Source: Vesta saturnalis
Lineage: Eukaryota; Arthropoda; Insecta; Coleoptera; Lampyridae
Direction: 5' to 3'
Length of the DNA: 64,000 nt
NCBI GenBank assembly: GCA_036346205.1
Contig: JARFJB010000821.1
Span: 2,491,722 to 2,555,721, forward strand
Shown piece after piece: positions 45,867-58,461 of the stretch. A program made the translations under genes and the position numbers. The notes under the pieces are model-generated. The model searched no databases and had not been told where the DNA came from. It saw nothing but the letters and a program-made list of their open reading frames with translations. Position 1 is the stretch's first letter. Every line of letters starts with the position of its first letter.

Positions 45867-47067
45867 CGAGGACAAGCCATTATTATTGAGAATGAAGAAA
45901 TTAGGCAGGCCATGGAATACAAAAAATGTAGCCTCAGTAAGAGCAACTCTTTACTTGACATTTACCGCTTCATTTGCTAATTTATTTTAAATAGCGTTTG
46001 GAAAAGTTAGTTTTAAGTTTCGCAAGTGTAGTGAAAAAATGGAATTAACCAGATTTATTATGACTTTAAGTAAGGTTTAAGTGCGTATGACTTCGAATAA
46101 AGTTTAAAATCAACATTTGGTGAACAAACGCCTTCCTTGGCAACAATTTACAGATGATCCAAGGAATGCGAACGTGGAAGAACTACAGTTGATCACCAGA
46201 AAGGCGCAGGTCCCCCCATTACCGCGGTGACACAGGAAAAATTGCTGCTGTGAAGAATACTATCGAAGCAGATAAGAGAATGAAGAAGAGATGAAGAACT
46301 GGAGATTGGATCCTCATCTATGAAAACAATAATACACGACCACCTTGATAAGAAAAAAATCCTACGTCGTTTTGTACCCCACGATCTTACAGATTTTCAA
46401 AAAGCAGAACGAGTACGAATTTGCTTAAGAATTTTGTCGAAAATTGTAACAGGTGATGAATCTTCCATACTATTTTTCGACATGCCAACTCGACAAGAGA
46501 GCCGCATATGGATCCATGAAAACGAGACCTCACCAACAATAATCAGAAAGCAGCGAGCAATGAAGAAAGAAATGTACGCTGTTCTTAAGAAGTACCGGTC
46601 TAGTGAGCGCTATTAAGCTAGGGGAGCAGAAGACACAGCTAAATGGTACGTGGAACAATGTTTGTCGAAAGTCTTTAATAAAGTGCCAAAGAAGAGAATT
46701 ATGCTACATCACGATAATGCTTTTTCCCACACTACACAGCTAACTCGGCAGTATTTGGCTGCAAATAATGTTAATGTAAAAGAATACCCTCCCTACTCAC
46801 CGGATATGGCACTGTGCGACTTTTGGCTGTGTTTTTTTAGCTAAAATGTACTTACAAGGAAGAAGATTCTTTTCAGAGGAAGCGATCTATGCTGCTGTTC
46901 GGTGTTATTTTAATAGTATCCCTAAAGATGCTTGGCTTTGAGCAGTGGGAGGAAGTAATGGCTAAGTGCATTATAGCAGAAGGCAACTATTTTGAACATA
47001 TCTAAAATAACATTTTGAAAAAGTTACACTGGTTCTATTATTTTTAATAATATTGGCTTGTCCCTCG
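45867..47067 (+). mobile_element. DD34D mariner element
   Basis: The element is 1.2 kb, with TIRs CGAGGACAAGCCATTATTAT (left, 45867) and its near-inverse (right, to 47067), flanked by TA at 45865-45866 and 47068-47069. Size and short TIRs are classic for mariner and unlike the long-TIR DD41D elements in this window. Confidence 0.9.
46039..47005 (+). pseudogene. Mariner transposase (DD34D), broken
   Basis: The probable start at 46039 gives MELTRFI. The N-terminal half has frameshifts and stops but shows GRTTVDH, then ITAVTQEKIAAVKNTIEADK. The central part (46320-46616) has the mariner hallmark VPHDLTDFQK and VTGDESSI (first Asp). The part at 46650-46844 has LHHDNAFSHTT (second Asp) and YPPYSPDMALCDFWL (third Asp), with 34 residues between. 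The end EGNYFEHI with TAA at 47003-47005 is typical. It is inactive through multiple breaks. Confidence 0.88.
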
Positions 47068-47069
47068 TA

Positions 47070-50000
47070 TTAATTCAATACTGTGTCACAAAAGATATAA
47101 CCATTTAAGTGTTGTTAAGAGTTTTACTACTTATTGCGCTTTTTTAACAAAACAATTATCATGTAAACATGATCTATGCTATTTTCTAATCTTTCTGTAT
47201 TTTTTCCAGGTAAATATAATACACGTCATTCACAAGTAAAGCTGCCACAACAAACATTATGTAAATCGTAGGTAAATATGATTCCTGTGTAAGTAATTCT
47301 ACAAAAAATATTCTTAGTTTTTTCACTTTTAGTTTACTCATTCAAAATGAGGGACGTTAACGCCTGTCGATTTTATAGGTATATATTGGAAGAAAATTAT
47401 CCATAACACAGTTTTTTTTTTAATTAAAATAGACAAGTATTTTCTAAATGATATCATTTAAAAGTAAAACATGTGCACACGATATGATAAACAATAAACA
47501 GTAAAGATTTTTTAAGCCGCTTCAGTTGAGTTAACGTGGTCTAAGAGTGTGTGATATTGGATGGTAATAATAAGCATCATTAAAATTTTTAAATTTTAAG
47601 TCGATAGTGTAGGTAGCGGACTGAGAAAATTTTATTATTGTAACAAACATTTTCAAATCGGAATTGTTACCGCGATAGAAAAAAATAATTGATGGGTTTA
47701 AATATCTCGGTAATAAGTCGTAATTTGATAATGTGTTCGAGATATTTTATTCCATGTATTTTGTGTAAGAAATATTTGAATGTATATAACTAAGGGTTGA
47801 AAAGAAAGAGAAAAACATATGTGGGGGTAGAAAACAAGTGTCCGCTCGAAAAACTGCATTTACCGAAACAAACAAATCGTTGAAAATTTCTGTACGCACA
47901 TTCTTGTCGTAAAAATGTCGCTAGTTTAATAATTAATTACGTCGGAACATACCGTAAATCAAAACACGTCTTCGTTTGTGACTTTGAAATTTGAGACCTA
48001 CATATAGGGTTTGCTACGGACGAGTCCATATTTTAAAAATTAATATTTGCTTTAGTAATACATTTTTAAAAACGGGGGTGGATTTGAGAAGTAAAAACGG
48101 CAGTTGCAGTTAGAGTTCGATTCAGGTCGGATCGACCTGGTTGTTTAATTACAAACCCTCACTGTAAACCGTTCTGTCTATAAATATTTTATCGTGTACA
48201 TTTTAGTAAAACTAAAAGTGCAAATTTGTTTTTTTTTCTTCTTTGTAATGGTTTTTCATGTAAGTTTTTAACAAAATTAAAGTGTTCGTATAAATAAACG
48301 TATCGCTAAATATTCGGATTATGTTCAAATGTAAGTAGGCATTTTAATGTAAATTAAATCTCGCAGAAAACAATTCAACAAGCCTATATAACCTATCAAA
48401 AACCAATCATTGCCTTGCAATGATTGATTTAATTATGCAAGCATGCTCCTCAATCTGTTACAGTAAAAGGGCTCCGTGTCAGATAGTACAGGGTCCCCTC
48501 CCACAGTGCTTGTACGAATTGGGATTGGTGACTACTAATATTTTCGCCCGTGTAGAGAGTAAGGCGTGGACAAACGTGACACGATAAATCCCAGTTACAT
48601 TGTTATAAACGATACCGGGTTTTACAGACACGGGTCCAGATGACTTTAAAAACCACCTGGAATTTTATTGTTACTGTTAAACTAACCCGTTCTTATTGTT
48701 TTTAAATGTGGAGAGATGTATAGATGAATGTGTAAGCTGAGTAAGGGATGCTGTTGTTTGTAGCGTAGTCACATGCGGTAGGTAATTTGTACCTTACCCT
48801 GGCAGGGCTTTGTTTTAATGAGTTTTTTTGTGTTTTTGATTCGGTCGGCTTATTTAGAGTTGTTTGTTTACGAACTAATTTCTCTTTATGTATAATTTAT
48901 TGTAATTGTATGTATGAATGTGTAGTTAAACTGCACTGCAGTTACCTTATTTTGCCTGTTTAATTTTTTTGTTTGTTACATTTTATATGTACCGTAATCT
49001 GCCTTATTATTTTCTTATTTACCGCCATGATTGATTGTATAGGGCCGCATGTTTGGTATTACAATTTTTATTCTTGTTATTTATGGCCCAATTGTGGGTG
49101 TGATTTCACCGTTTATTTTTGTTTGTGTTTATGTGTAGCTAAACTGCTTTTTATTTTTTTTATTACTTAATTTTGTAATTTTGTACGTAGTTTAACCGGA
49201 GTTAATGGTGTTTCGTTATATATTGAACCCTTCCATTGTTTTTTTTTGTTATTTGATTTATTAATGTACTTGTGCAAGTACTTATTTATTAATAAATTGG
49301 GTTTTCTCGGTGGTTCTTTCCCAACTTAGTAAATGAACGGGTTGAACCATCATTGCGCAAAGCTCGTTAATTCTAATTTGAGTAGTTTCATTGTTTACCT
49401 GTCCCACATGATGCAACACTTAACTTCATCAAATCCTATCTCATTCACGTAGCTTACCACTAGACCGCCAATTCTTTTGTTTTAATTATTGCCAGGAAAG
49501 TCAATGTAAGGCAAGCAATTAATTTGAGTAATAGTAGCATTATTGTCAGTAAAGTCAAGATACATTCCTTAGCGATTGTTTTGTTCTTGAATTTGCATTA
49601 TTGCAAATTACATGCGGCACTCAGTTCTGAACCAAAGAAGGTGGATATAAAATAAAGCTCACTTGACTAAAAACAACTTTCCTCTCAATAGTATTATTTA
49701 TACCACGTATCTAAAGGTCTTAGTCTAAATAAAATTATTTAAAAGACTATTACTAGCTTTGTCAGTGCAGAATCTACGTTACCAAACGCTCTTTTAAAAC
49801 ATATAAAAGTTGTAAAAATTGAATTTATTTCTACGACCGTTCCTAATTAAAATTTCAGTACGAGAAAAATGTCAACTACTTTCTAACACATTTACCACTA
49901 AAAAATTAAACTGTGTCGAACGTTCAAATATCTTTATCGGAATCTATAAAATGATGTAGACTGAACTTTATGGTACAAAACTAACCCCCAGCCAACGCCG

Positions 50001-51250
50001 ATTGAAACTGTTCAGTCATAAAAACGAAACAAGGAACTTAATTATTCTCATAAAAATATGTAAAAATTTGTAATAAATGTATAATTGTAACACATTCAAT
50101 CGCTAGGTATCAGAAAATGTTTCAAGTGTTAAAATTATACAATGTATCCATTCGACAGTATCGTGTGAGAAACATCAATTTCAATTCTTTATTTTCCTTC
50201 ATGTATGAAAAATTTCTCAGAGTAGCGATCTTTAAACTGAAATAGAATCTTACATGTTTCGTTATGACTTGCATCCCACTTGTATTTTGATTTTGTTTCA
50301 AATTGTATGTATTAAAAATGTTACAAAACATAAAAGAATCGCTACTGGTTACGTTTTATTTGTTTAAAGCTGTAACAAATTGAATTGCAAATATTCATCC
50401 ACCCGTAATGCATTATGTGTGATAAAGAAATAAATCATTATTTTTAAAATTAGATTATAACCAATGATTTTTTATCTTTAATGATTTACACACGGTGTTA
50501 TTTTCTAAATTTGTATTGGGGCTACCAAAAATATTGGGGTAGGTGTGGATATTAATACGTGTACAATTAGATGGTTAAAACTTCTACTTTTAATTTTATG
50601 GAACCTGTAACATGGTGATCACGAAGTTTCAAGGTAAGTACATGATAACTGATAAACTAAAAAGTTGTGGTAATATTTTATTTTAAAAATTTCTTTCGTG
50701 TAAGTTTGTGAAGTCTTCACATAAAAAAGTTTTTACCATATTCCACTACTTGTTACATTAAAAAAAAACATGTAGTAATCGTAACCCAAGGTCAACAACA
50801 TTTTAAGGGCAGACGGTGGCAAAAGCAGCAAGTATACTTGTAGAAGATGAATATTAAATACATGTCGGATTAAAAAAAAATGGATAGTATAGCATTCCAA
50901 ATTATAAATCAATATTTGTTGTAATAATATGTATATTACTGGATACAAAGTAATCTACGCCTAAATGTTTGTCTTTTGGTTTTTATTTATGTTAGTTTAT
51001 TTTTAGTAAATTGTTGTTAATGAAGGTTTTACTGCTAAAACACATAAAAAAAAATAGTTATTATGATTTTCAGATTGAGTGACTGAAGTTCTTTTCAAAT
51101 CTGACAGAAAGGACTAGTTCGGTGCTGTTCAATTTCTGTTTTTTTAAGTTAATTACGGATTATTACAATTAAATAAATGTTATTACTTATTAGTTAGGTA
51201 TTGTGAGTTTATTTAGTATTAAGTAGACGTCTATTTTCATAATTTTTTCT
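47070..51250. other. No gene recognised (4.2 kb)
   Basis: AT-rich noncoding DNA. A slightly richer segment at about 48420-48700 has no coding frame I can support. Small frames across the region lack any recognisable motif. Confidence 0.5.
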
Positions 51251-51252
51251 TA

Positions 51253-53054
51253 CGGTAGCTGCTCGTTAGAAGTTTTCGTGGTTAAAAAAAACGTAAAATT
51301 TTGAATTGATTTCAGAGTTATTCAAGGTTTACTCATTTCAAAGTAGTTTCAAGGCCATGCCACTCCCAATTATTCCGGAAGTCGCCATTAACTTCCTTAT
51401 TTTAAATGGAACACCGGGTATATTATTTCAATTTTGGTTTTCTGGCAAAAATTCGTGATGAGTTCTAACAGGTTTCCCTACACCTATTTTCAACTGGTTC
51501 TTAAAGATTTTAATTCCTTTGAACATTTTGGTCGGATGCAAAATTTGATTCTGCTTCTATTCGCTATAATTTTCTCTATACCTATTTGCAACGGTTTTAC
51601 AGTTAAACCATATTTTCTGCTTTAATTTGATTTTTGGTAGAAACCGAAACATCGGTTGTTTTTCGAGACAGAATGAATATGACTGAAACGGCAGAAATTC
51701 ACGTTAAATAGAACATGCAAACAAAACAGGTTAAGTTAAAAAATCTAGAACGGAATAACAAATGAAAAACTAAAAAAAAATTGGAACAATGATAGGACGA
51801 CCCTGAAATACGTGAAATTGCCAAAAATACGGTCGCGAAATTGCTCACATCAAAGTTTTCCACTGGACGGATCCTGTTGGTTCAAAGACTGATTAACTCT
51901 GGCATATACTCCTTGCGAAACAGGCCTGCGAAATTCGTCTGGATCAAATCTGATACCAACTGTTTGCTCTGTCACGTGGATGTAGAGCATTTAGAAAATC
52001 ATTAACAAACCCTCTGAGTATCTCCAAATATCTAGCTCTATTCAAATTTTTATCGTAGACTTGATATGCCACTCTATTGTCCATAAGTGAACAAGAAACA
52101 TTAAAATCAAAGTGGTCCTGGTCCTGGTGGATGTGGATTACCTTGTGTACAGTAGTAATTATTTCGGTGATTTATAATTCCTTGAATTTTGATTCATCAG
52201 TCCACATAATCTTATGAAGAAATCTCGGATCTTCGGCCATTTTTATGCACATGAATTCGCAAAGGTCGACTCGTCTTACCTCATCACCAAGAGAAATAGG
52301 ATGGATTTTATGTTGTCTTAATATTCAGTAGATTGATGCTCTTGAAATCTCCAAATCCAGCGCTAGTGCTGGTGTTGATCTCCGTGGATAAGCTTGAAAA
52401 CCAGGCAACACATTAAACTCGTTATCTTCACTACCTATTACGGGCTTAGGTGATTTGGAGTTGCCCTTACACTCCCAGTAGCCATAAATCGAGCCAATCC
52501 TCGGGGTGTCATTGTTGGTAGGTCCCGACATTGTTCGTTAAATAATATAGCTGTTAGTCTGACAATGTGTGCACATTCACCATGAGTATAAAACAAACCT
52601 GACAAATCATTATTGGAATATTCTTCTATATTCTTCACTATAAATTGTACTTCAGAAAATTAACAAAATCACTAGAACTGTAAGTAGATACCTAAAGAAT
52701 CTGTGAGCTGATGCTGCTTTGTCATAAAATCAACATTGTTCTATCTCCAATAGGACGTCTGGAGTTTCATCTGCTTTTGATGGAACATATGGATTAACAA
52801 GAAAACCGTTGGAAACAGATATAGAGAAAGTTATAGCGAATCGATGCAGAATCCAATTCTGCATTCGACCATCCAATAATATACAGGGTGTCACATCTGA
52901 AAGAACAAACTTTTTCAACTTTGAAAATGATGTAATATTACAGGGTAAGCGGAAAATATGTTCAAATGAAAGTATATCTTGAATAACTCTGGAGTCCAAA
53001 AATTCGGAATACTACGCTTTTTTTAACCATGCAACTTCTAACGAACGGCTACCC
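51253..53054 (-). mobile_element. Mariner-like element with composite TIRs
   Basis: The left end CGGTAGCTGCTCGTTAGAAG (51253) and the inverse at 53054 are flanked by TA (51251-51252; 53055-53056). Arms extend over 350 bp. About 160-170 bp inside each arm is an ACACC-GGTATATTA / ACACCCTGTATATTA box, an inverted copy of a CAGGGTGT-type end, as in the 25173 element. Arms have diverged noticeably, so this is an old copy. Confidence 0.8.
51960..52638 (-). pseudogene. Mariner-like transposase, heavily broken
   Basis: On the minus strand recognisable pieces appear in order: an N-terminal region (RLTAILFNEQCRDLPTMTPR), a second HTH part (ALALDLEISRASIY), the segment HKIHPISLGDEVRRVDLCEF, KIMWTDESKF (first catalytic Asp) and a later segment with NLNRARYLEILRGFVNDFL. 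Frameshifts separate them, and the second and third catalytic residues cannot be placed. The layout matches the long-TIR DD41D group. Confidence 0.7.
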
Positions 53055-53491
53055 TAAGAAACCGGGTGTTGGGTATACAGTGTGCTGCGGATTTCAATTT
53101 CCCTACAGTGATCTCCTAAACCGCAAAAGATATGGGGAGAAAGATTGGTGTTTTGACGGAGAACACAATGATCTAGAGAAGTTCAAAAATGTCCGACTAG
53201 TTCCGGAGATATTCGACAAAATCCGAAAATGGTCAATTTCGTTTTTTAACTCCAGTTGTATTATTTTAAAAGATATCAAAAAAATGTATCTAAACTTTTT
53301 TTATTAAATTCAGTTTTCTATAACCAAAAATTTCATTGCGACGTTTTGTCTTTCTAGGGCCACCCCCAGCTTATTGTTTTTTAAATACGGACCTGGATTT
53401 TTTCTGAAATTTTTCATAGAGTATGTATAGATAAATACATTGATATGACATACTTGACCATTCCACTAAGTTTCGTCCATGAAAAATCAAT

Positions 53492-53830
53492 GGATTGTTT
53501 CAAAATTTTCTATTAAACCAACGACAAAAGTGCAATCGTCTGTCAGAATCGCCTACATGCAATTTTTGGGCTTTTCGAAACTTAAAAGGGTGGTATTGTC
53601 TATTATGAACTGAACAACTAACCCGTTCCATCTTGGGTACGTTTGATCCAGCACCGAAAAGCGCCAGCGCCGGTCTCTTTGTACAAATGTCGGCCGCTTT
53701 GTATATTTGGCGGCAACACAGGTGCATCTTGTGATGAGTTATTCAATTCAAAATAAACAGTATCTATTTATGTTTGCGTAATATCCTATTCACTGTTGTC
53801 TCATCTATCCCGCATTCTTGACGAATTTTT
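53492..53830 (-). pseudogene. Mariner-like transposase fragment (left half of composite)
   Basis: On the minus strand two pieces match the plus-strand copy at 57085-57245: RKIRQECGIDETTVNRILR-like text at about 53750-53830, and KFRKAQKLHV...DRRLHFCRWFNRK at about 53500-53590. They are separated by about 160 bp of unrelated DNA. The catalytic domain is absent, and the fragment runs directly into the TIR arm. Confidence 0.75.
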
Positions 53831-54133
53831 CTTATTTATAATTATAATAAAATAATTTTATTTTTGTTATTACTTTAGCACAATTTTGTTCAAAATAAAT
53901 TTTTAAGTGTTACTAAAAGCAAAGATTTAAAGTTACCAATAATTTAATTTTAAAATTGCGTAGGTAACGTTCTTTACCAAACTTCATATAAAGTATGTTG
54001 CCGATGTGGGTATTAGAAAGCAATTTCGTATAGTAAGGTTTACTTTTGACAGTTTGACAACTATTGTCAGATCTAGTTTTTTTTATGATTGTCGACCTGA
54101 ACAGGCTAAATTTGGCCTATCGTGCTAAAGCAC

Positions 54134-56101
54134 TCAGGAACACTTAGGAGGATGGATAGAGGGATAATGAACTGCCAATAGATGCCTATGAACAGCTACC
54201 TTAAATTTTCTCATACCATAAGTGAGAGGAAAGCAGGAACTAGGGAGATCATTCCAGAGTTTAGAAGCCGTGTAGAAAAATGTGGATTGCGCCCGTTTGG
54301 TACGACAAGTTGAGATTTGTTCTGCATGCTGATGATGTGAATGAGCGAACCGAGTGTTTCTCGCAAAGATAGCCCGAGAAGGTATCAAAGAATATAATTC
54401 AGCAGCACAATAGCCGTTGTAATAACGATAATACAAAGAAAGAACTGAAACCACCCTTCTATGCTCAAGGGACTGTATGTGAGAAGTTAACGACGCCTAT
54501 TTTACGAGCAGTTGTTTTGGTAGCTGACAGAAGATGGTCAACCCATGAGAGATTTGAAGATACAGTCATACTCAACAGAGTAATAGAGTCTGAAAACTTA
54601 AGAACTGAGCCATTCATACTTACAACAGGAAATGATCGATATTTTTTGGCGGACACAAGGCAACGCTGAGTTTTGTTAGCATTAAATTTAACTAGATTAT
54701 TGCTTCCCCATACGTTGAATGTCTTTGTTGATTGAATTTGACATTTCAGCTTCAATTTCTTGATTTGACATAGAAGGTGGATTATCACTATGAGTAGACT
54801 GAGATGAACTACAGTGAAGAGTGCTATCGTCAGCGAAGCAATGAATGGGGTTAGTTGTTGAAGGAATAAGGTCATTTATGTACAGCAGAAAAAGTGTAGG
54901 CGCTATAACGGATCCCTGTGCTACGCCCGCGTTAATGCTAACTTGTTTTGAAAAAAAGCCATCAACTACGACACGTATTCGTCTTTTATCAAGGAAACTA
55001 GAAACCCACTTGATGAGTATATCATTTAACCCAAACGAGGTGAGTTTGGCAAGTAAACACTTATGCCAAACTTGGTCAAATGCCTTTGAGATATCTAAAG
55101 CGACTACAACTGTTTCACCGGACTGCTCTACCGTATTGTTCCAAACTTGGGTCACATATGAAAGAAGATCACCTATTGAACGACTTTGCCTAAACCCATA
55201 TTGGTGGTCACTAAGGAGTTTGTTAGTTTCAAGGAACGTGAGCAATTGCTGATTGAAGGCCTTTTCCATGATTTTAGACAAAATCGAAGTGATGGCAATT
55301 GGTCGGTAGTTTGAGGGATCGGTCTTATCGCCTTTTTTGGGAATAGGTTGAACATTTGCTAACTTCCATAATGAAGGGAATTCCCCAGAAGACATAGATA
55401 TCGTATAGAGCTTAGATAGGACTGGTACTAGTTCGGGGGAACATTTCTTTAAGACAATAGCTGGGATACCGTCTGGGCCAGTCGCCTTATTGAGATCAAG
55501 CCTACTGATGGTCGATTCCAAGAGCTTGTACCGAAAATGGATTGGTTTCATAGCGTATGAAGAAGAGTTGGCTAGGGGCACATCTTTTCCAGAATCATTG
55601 AGACACGAGTTTGATGCAAACAAATCCACAAAAACATTGGCTTTGTCTACAGAATCAGCAACTACCGATCCGTCAATAGATGTCAGGGGGGGAAATGAAG
55701 ATCTTCCAAAGCTTTTACTAATGGCTTTAGCTAAAGACCAAAATTTAAGACTGCCTAAAGGAGATGTAGCTAGTTCATTGCATTTTCGTTGTTCGAACAA
55801 CTTTTTAGTTTTAGTGATGACACTTATGCAGATATTTCTAGCATCAACGTATTCTACATGACTGTCGACCGATTTATTATATTGCATCAGCACAAGCCTT
55901 ATTGAACCAGGGTTGGGAACGTGAATGATCTATACGGTATTGTTTTTTGGGAATGTATAACTCCATTCCCATGAGGATGACTTCAGATACTGAAAGAGCG
56001 ATGTCTGAAGAAGAGGACGACTTAAAATAATATTCACGCCATGGAAAGGTTGCAAAGAAATCCCGTAAATTACTCCATCGAGCTGACGTAAAACACGACA
56101 A
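54134..56101 (-). pseudogene. LINE reverse transcriptase and C-terminal region (copy 2)
   Basis: The pieces are the linker 56101-55877 (ending SQPWFNKACADAI), the RT 55893-54697 and C-terminal segments 54875-54465 and 54454-54134. RT motifs match copy 1, including FADDSTLH, but PQGS is AQGS here. Compared with copy 1, a deletion of about 36 bp near 55880 shifts the frame before the RT. A deletion of about 180 bp at about 54495 removes the part encoding RSKQYFTSRQ through KRAIRLI. Damage differs from copy 1, so the two inserted and decayed separately. Confidence 0.88.
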
Positions 56102-56105
56102 GGTT

Positions 56106-56812
56106 CTATCGGTTTTGCGAATTAGGTACAGTAGAAATGATTTCTATTAGATAATGGTCGGAAAAACCTAATGGCGAAAGAACGGAAGTTTTATAAACAA
56201 GAGGGTTTGATGTAAGAAAGAGATCTAGAAGAAGTGGAGTATGGTTAGGGTTATCAGGGATTCTTGTGGGTTCAGAAATCATTTGTGTGAGATCATATGA
56301 AATAGCAAATGTTTGTGCACTATGACCAGCAGGATTTGTAGTAGATGAAAACTGAAGCCAATTAGAGTTATGAACATTGAAATCGCCTACAATTGAGATA
56401 TCGCGAGATGGAAACTGAGATAGGAGATAGTCAACTTTCATACTAAGGTAATCGAAGAAGTCTTGAAAGTTACTGTCATTAGGAGACCTATAAATGCAAC
56501 AATAGAATTTCACAAAATTAGGACCAGAATGTTTAAACCAAATCACGTCAAAATTTTTATTTTCTAAGAAAGAAACCCTTTTGCAAGCAATTCTGTCCTT
56601 GATGTAGGCACATACGCCTCCTTTATATCGAAAGTTAGAGTGAAGGTGGTATTGAGGAAATTGCAAGTCGGGTGACTCGGAGCTTTCAGAGGAGACTTGT
56701 GTTTCAGATAGAAACAAAATATCAGGTTGTAATTGTTCAAGATGTTGGTGAATAGCATTAAGATTAGACCTGATACCGCGGATGTTGCAGTAGTGAATCC
56801 GAAAGTTGATAC
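56106..56812 (-). pseudogene. LINE apurinic-type endonuclease domain
   Basis: The frame reads from about 56812 to 56106 on the minus strand. It begins HYCNIRGIRSNLNAIHQHL, then PDILFLSETQ, YRSPNDSN, the metal-binding SIVGDFNVHNSNW, the segment LLLDLFLTSN and the catalytic GFSDHYLI. This is the APE-like endonuclease that nicks target DNA. The first residues and any ORF1 are missing. A frameshift separates it from the downstream linker at 56101-55877. Confidence 0.88.
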
Positions 56813-56841
56813 TTTATCTATTATTAATATATATTTTCAAT

Positions 56842-57811
56842 ATGGTTCGCTACACTATTAGCGAAAAAAAGGATATGTACGACCTGTACATCACAAGTTA
56901 TAGAAATAGTGCACACGCAGCCCAAAGGTATACCCTTTGAAGCGGCAACCGTAAAAAAACATGTTTTAATGTTTCGCAGAGAATGACTACATCGGGTATG
57001 TTGAAATGCAATAGAAATAAGTACCAGAGTTAATAAGATTAACGTTCTCGCCCAAATCCAAATTGATCCACAGAATTCAACTAGAAAAATTGATCAGGAA
57101 TGTGGGATAGATGCAGCAACAGTGAATAGGATATTACGCCAACGTAAGTACTATTCTTTTAAGTTTCGAAAAGTCCAAAAATTGCATGTAGACTATGCTG
57201 ACAGACGATTGCACCTTTGTCGTTGGTTTAATAGAAAATTGCGAAATAATCCATTATTTGCCCAACAGATATTATGGTCAGACGAAACCACTTTCACGAA
57301 CAGTGGGATTTTCAATTAGAAGGAGTTAGACCACAAGTGCTCTTTAGCCAAAATTTATGGTGTGGGGTCATTGATAATAAACTAGTTGGATCAATCTTTT
57401 TAAATTGAACTTTGAACCAACAGACATATCTATAATTACTTGATAATGTTTTAGATGAAATGTCCTTAGCCAGAAGGCGTAAAATAAAATTTTTTATGCA
57501 AGACGGATGTGGTGTCCATACTGCTAGAAGAGTATTTCAGTATTTAGATATGTTATTTCCCAACACATGGATTGGTACCCACGGACCAATACGCTGGCCA
57601 GCTAGATCGCCATGTTTAAATTCTATGGATTACTGCTTCTGAGGTATTATAAAAAACGAAATTTATGCGAAAACTATGCCAGCTACAATTGCCGAACTTC
57701 GTCAGAAAATAGTTCAGGCATTTGGAAAGATTACTCCAGAAATTATTAACAGGGCGGTGACTAATATGTCACCGCATTCAAGAAAATGGAGGGCATTTTG
57801 AACACCTCTAA
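56842..57811 (+). pseudogene. DD41D mariner-like transposase (right half of composite)
   Basis: The start at 56842 gives MVRYTISEKKDMYDLY and YRNSAHAAQRY. After frameshifts it shows CGIDAATVNRILRQ (HTH), KVQKLHVDYADRRLHLCRWF, ILWSDETTFTNSG (first Asp), FFMQDGCGVHTARR (second Asp), then ARSPCLNSMDYCF (third Asp, 41 residues on). The usual SPDL is SPCL, and the W of LWG is a stop. The C-terminus ENGGHFEHL is out of phase at about 57780-57811. It is inactive. Confidence 0.83.
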
Positions 57812-58094
57812 CTTTGTTATATGCGGTAATACATAATATATTTGTTTATTTGTCATTATTTACTATTAGTTTTTGTTAATTTTGGTTTATTATTATTTGT
57901 TCATTGTTATTAAGTTTCAAAATAAATTGTTAAATATGAGTTCCATTGTTTTATTTTAAAATTTGTACTGAATGGTCAGGATTTAATATGCTTTCAATTT
58001 TACTTAAAAATAAAAGGACTCATAAGAATCTACAAAAATGATGATTTTTCATAGACGAAACGTAGGGGAATGGTCAAGTATATCATATCAATGT

Positions 58095-58461
58095 AATAAA
58101 ATACTTGTCTTTTGGGTTTTTTTAATGGTGTGTTTTAAATTATACAATGTAAACGTTTCGATAACACTTACAGTTATCTTCGTCAGTAGTAATATCTATT
58201 AACATTGTTAAAGATGTTGAAAAAATTTGGCAAAGTTGAAAAATTAAAACGTGAACATCAGTCTGCTATTAATATAACAGTTTGAGAAACGTATAAAGCC
58301 AACTATAGAATTAAATTTTAGTAATGAATAACTAGGTCATTAAAAATTAAGTATTGTTAAACTGTCTTAAAGATGACAAATCAGAACACCCTCTAACGGT
58401 AAAAAAAAACAAAAAGATAGGTATTTTATTATGTGTGGTAATGGTGAAAGTTTACAATTTC
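58095..58461 (+). mobile_element. Short palindromic retroposon-like element, copy 2
   Basis: The element is 367 bp, inserted in the mariner TIR arm between a perfect 15-bp direct repeat ATATCATATCAATGT (58080-58094 and 58462-58476). It shares with 44911-45189 the edge word (CTTTTGGGTT), the core CGATAACACTTACAGTTATC followed by TTCGTCAGTAGTAAT, and the one-sided tail TGGTGAAAG. The other arm of the TIR (53071-53480) shows the empty site. Confidence 0.85.

Larger units (their letters stand above)
54078..56812 (-). mobile_element. Jockey/CR1-like LINE, copy 2 (endonuclease to 3' end)
   Basis: Minus strand, same family as 32896-34940, at roughly 95% identity by eye where they overlap. It keeps the endonuclease and ends in a short A-run (T7 on the plus strand at 54078). 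The 5' end near 56812 starts inside the endonuclease coding region. It lies inside the composite mariner-like element. Confidence 0.88.

Noticed and set aside
48973..49170. Hydrophobic 65-residue frame that could be a small membrane protein
   Set aside because: T-rich DNA encodes Phe/Leu/Ile by composition alone; no start context or neighbours support it.
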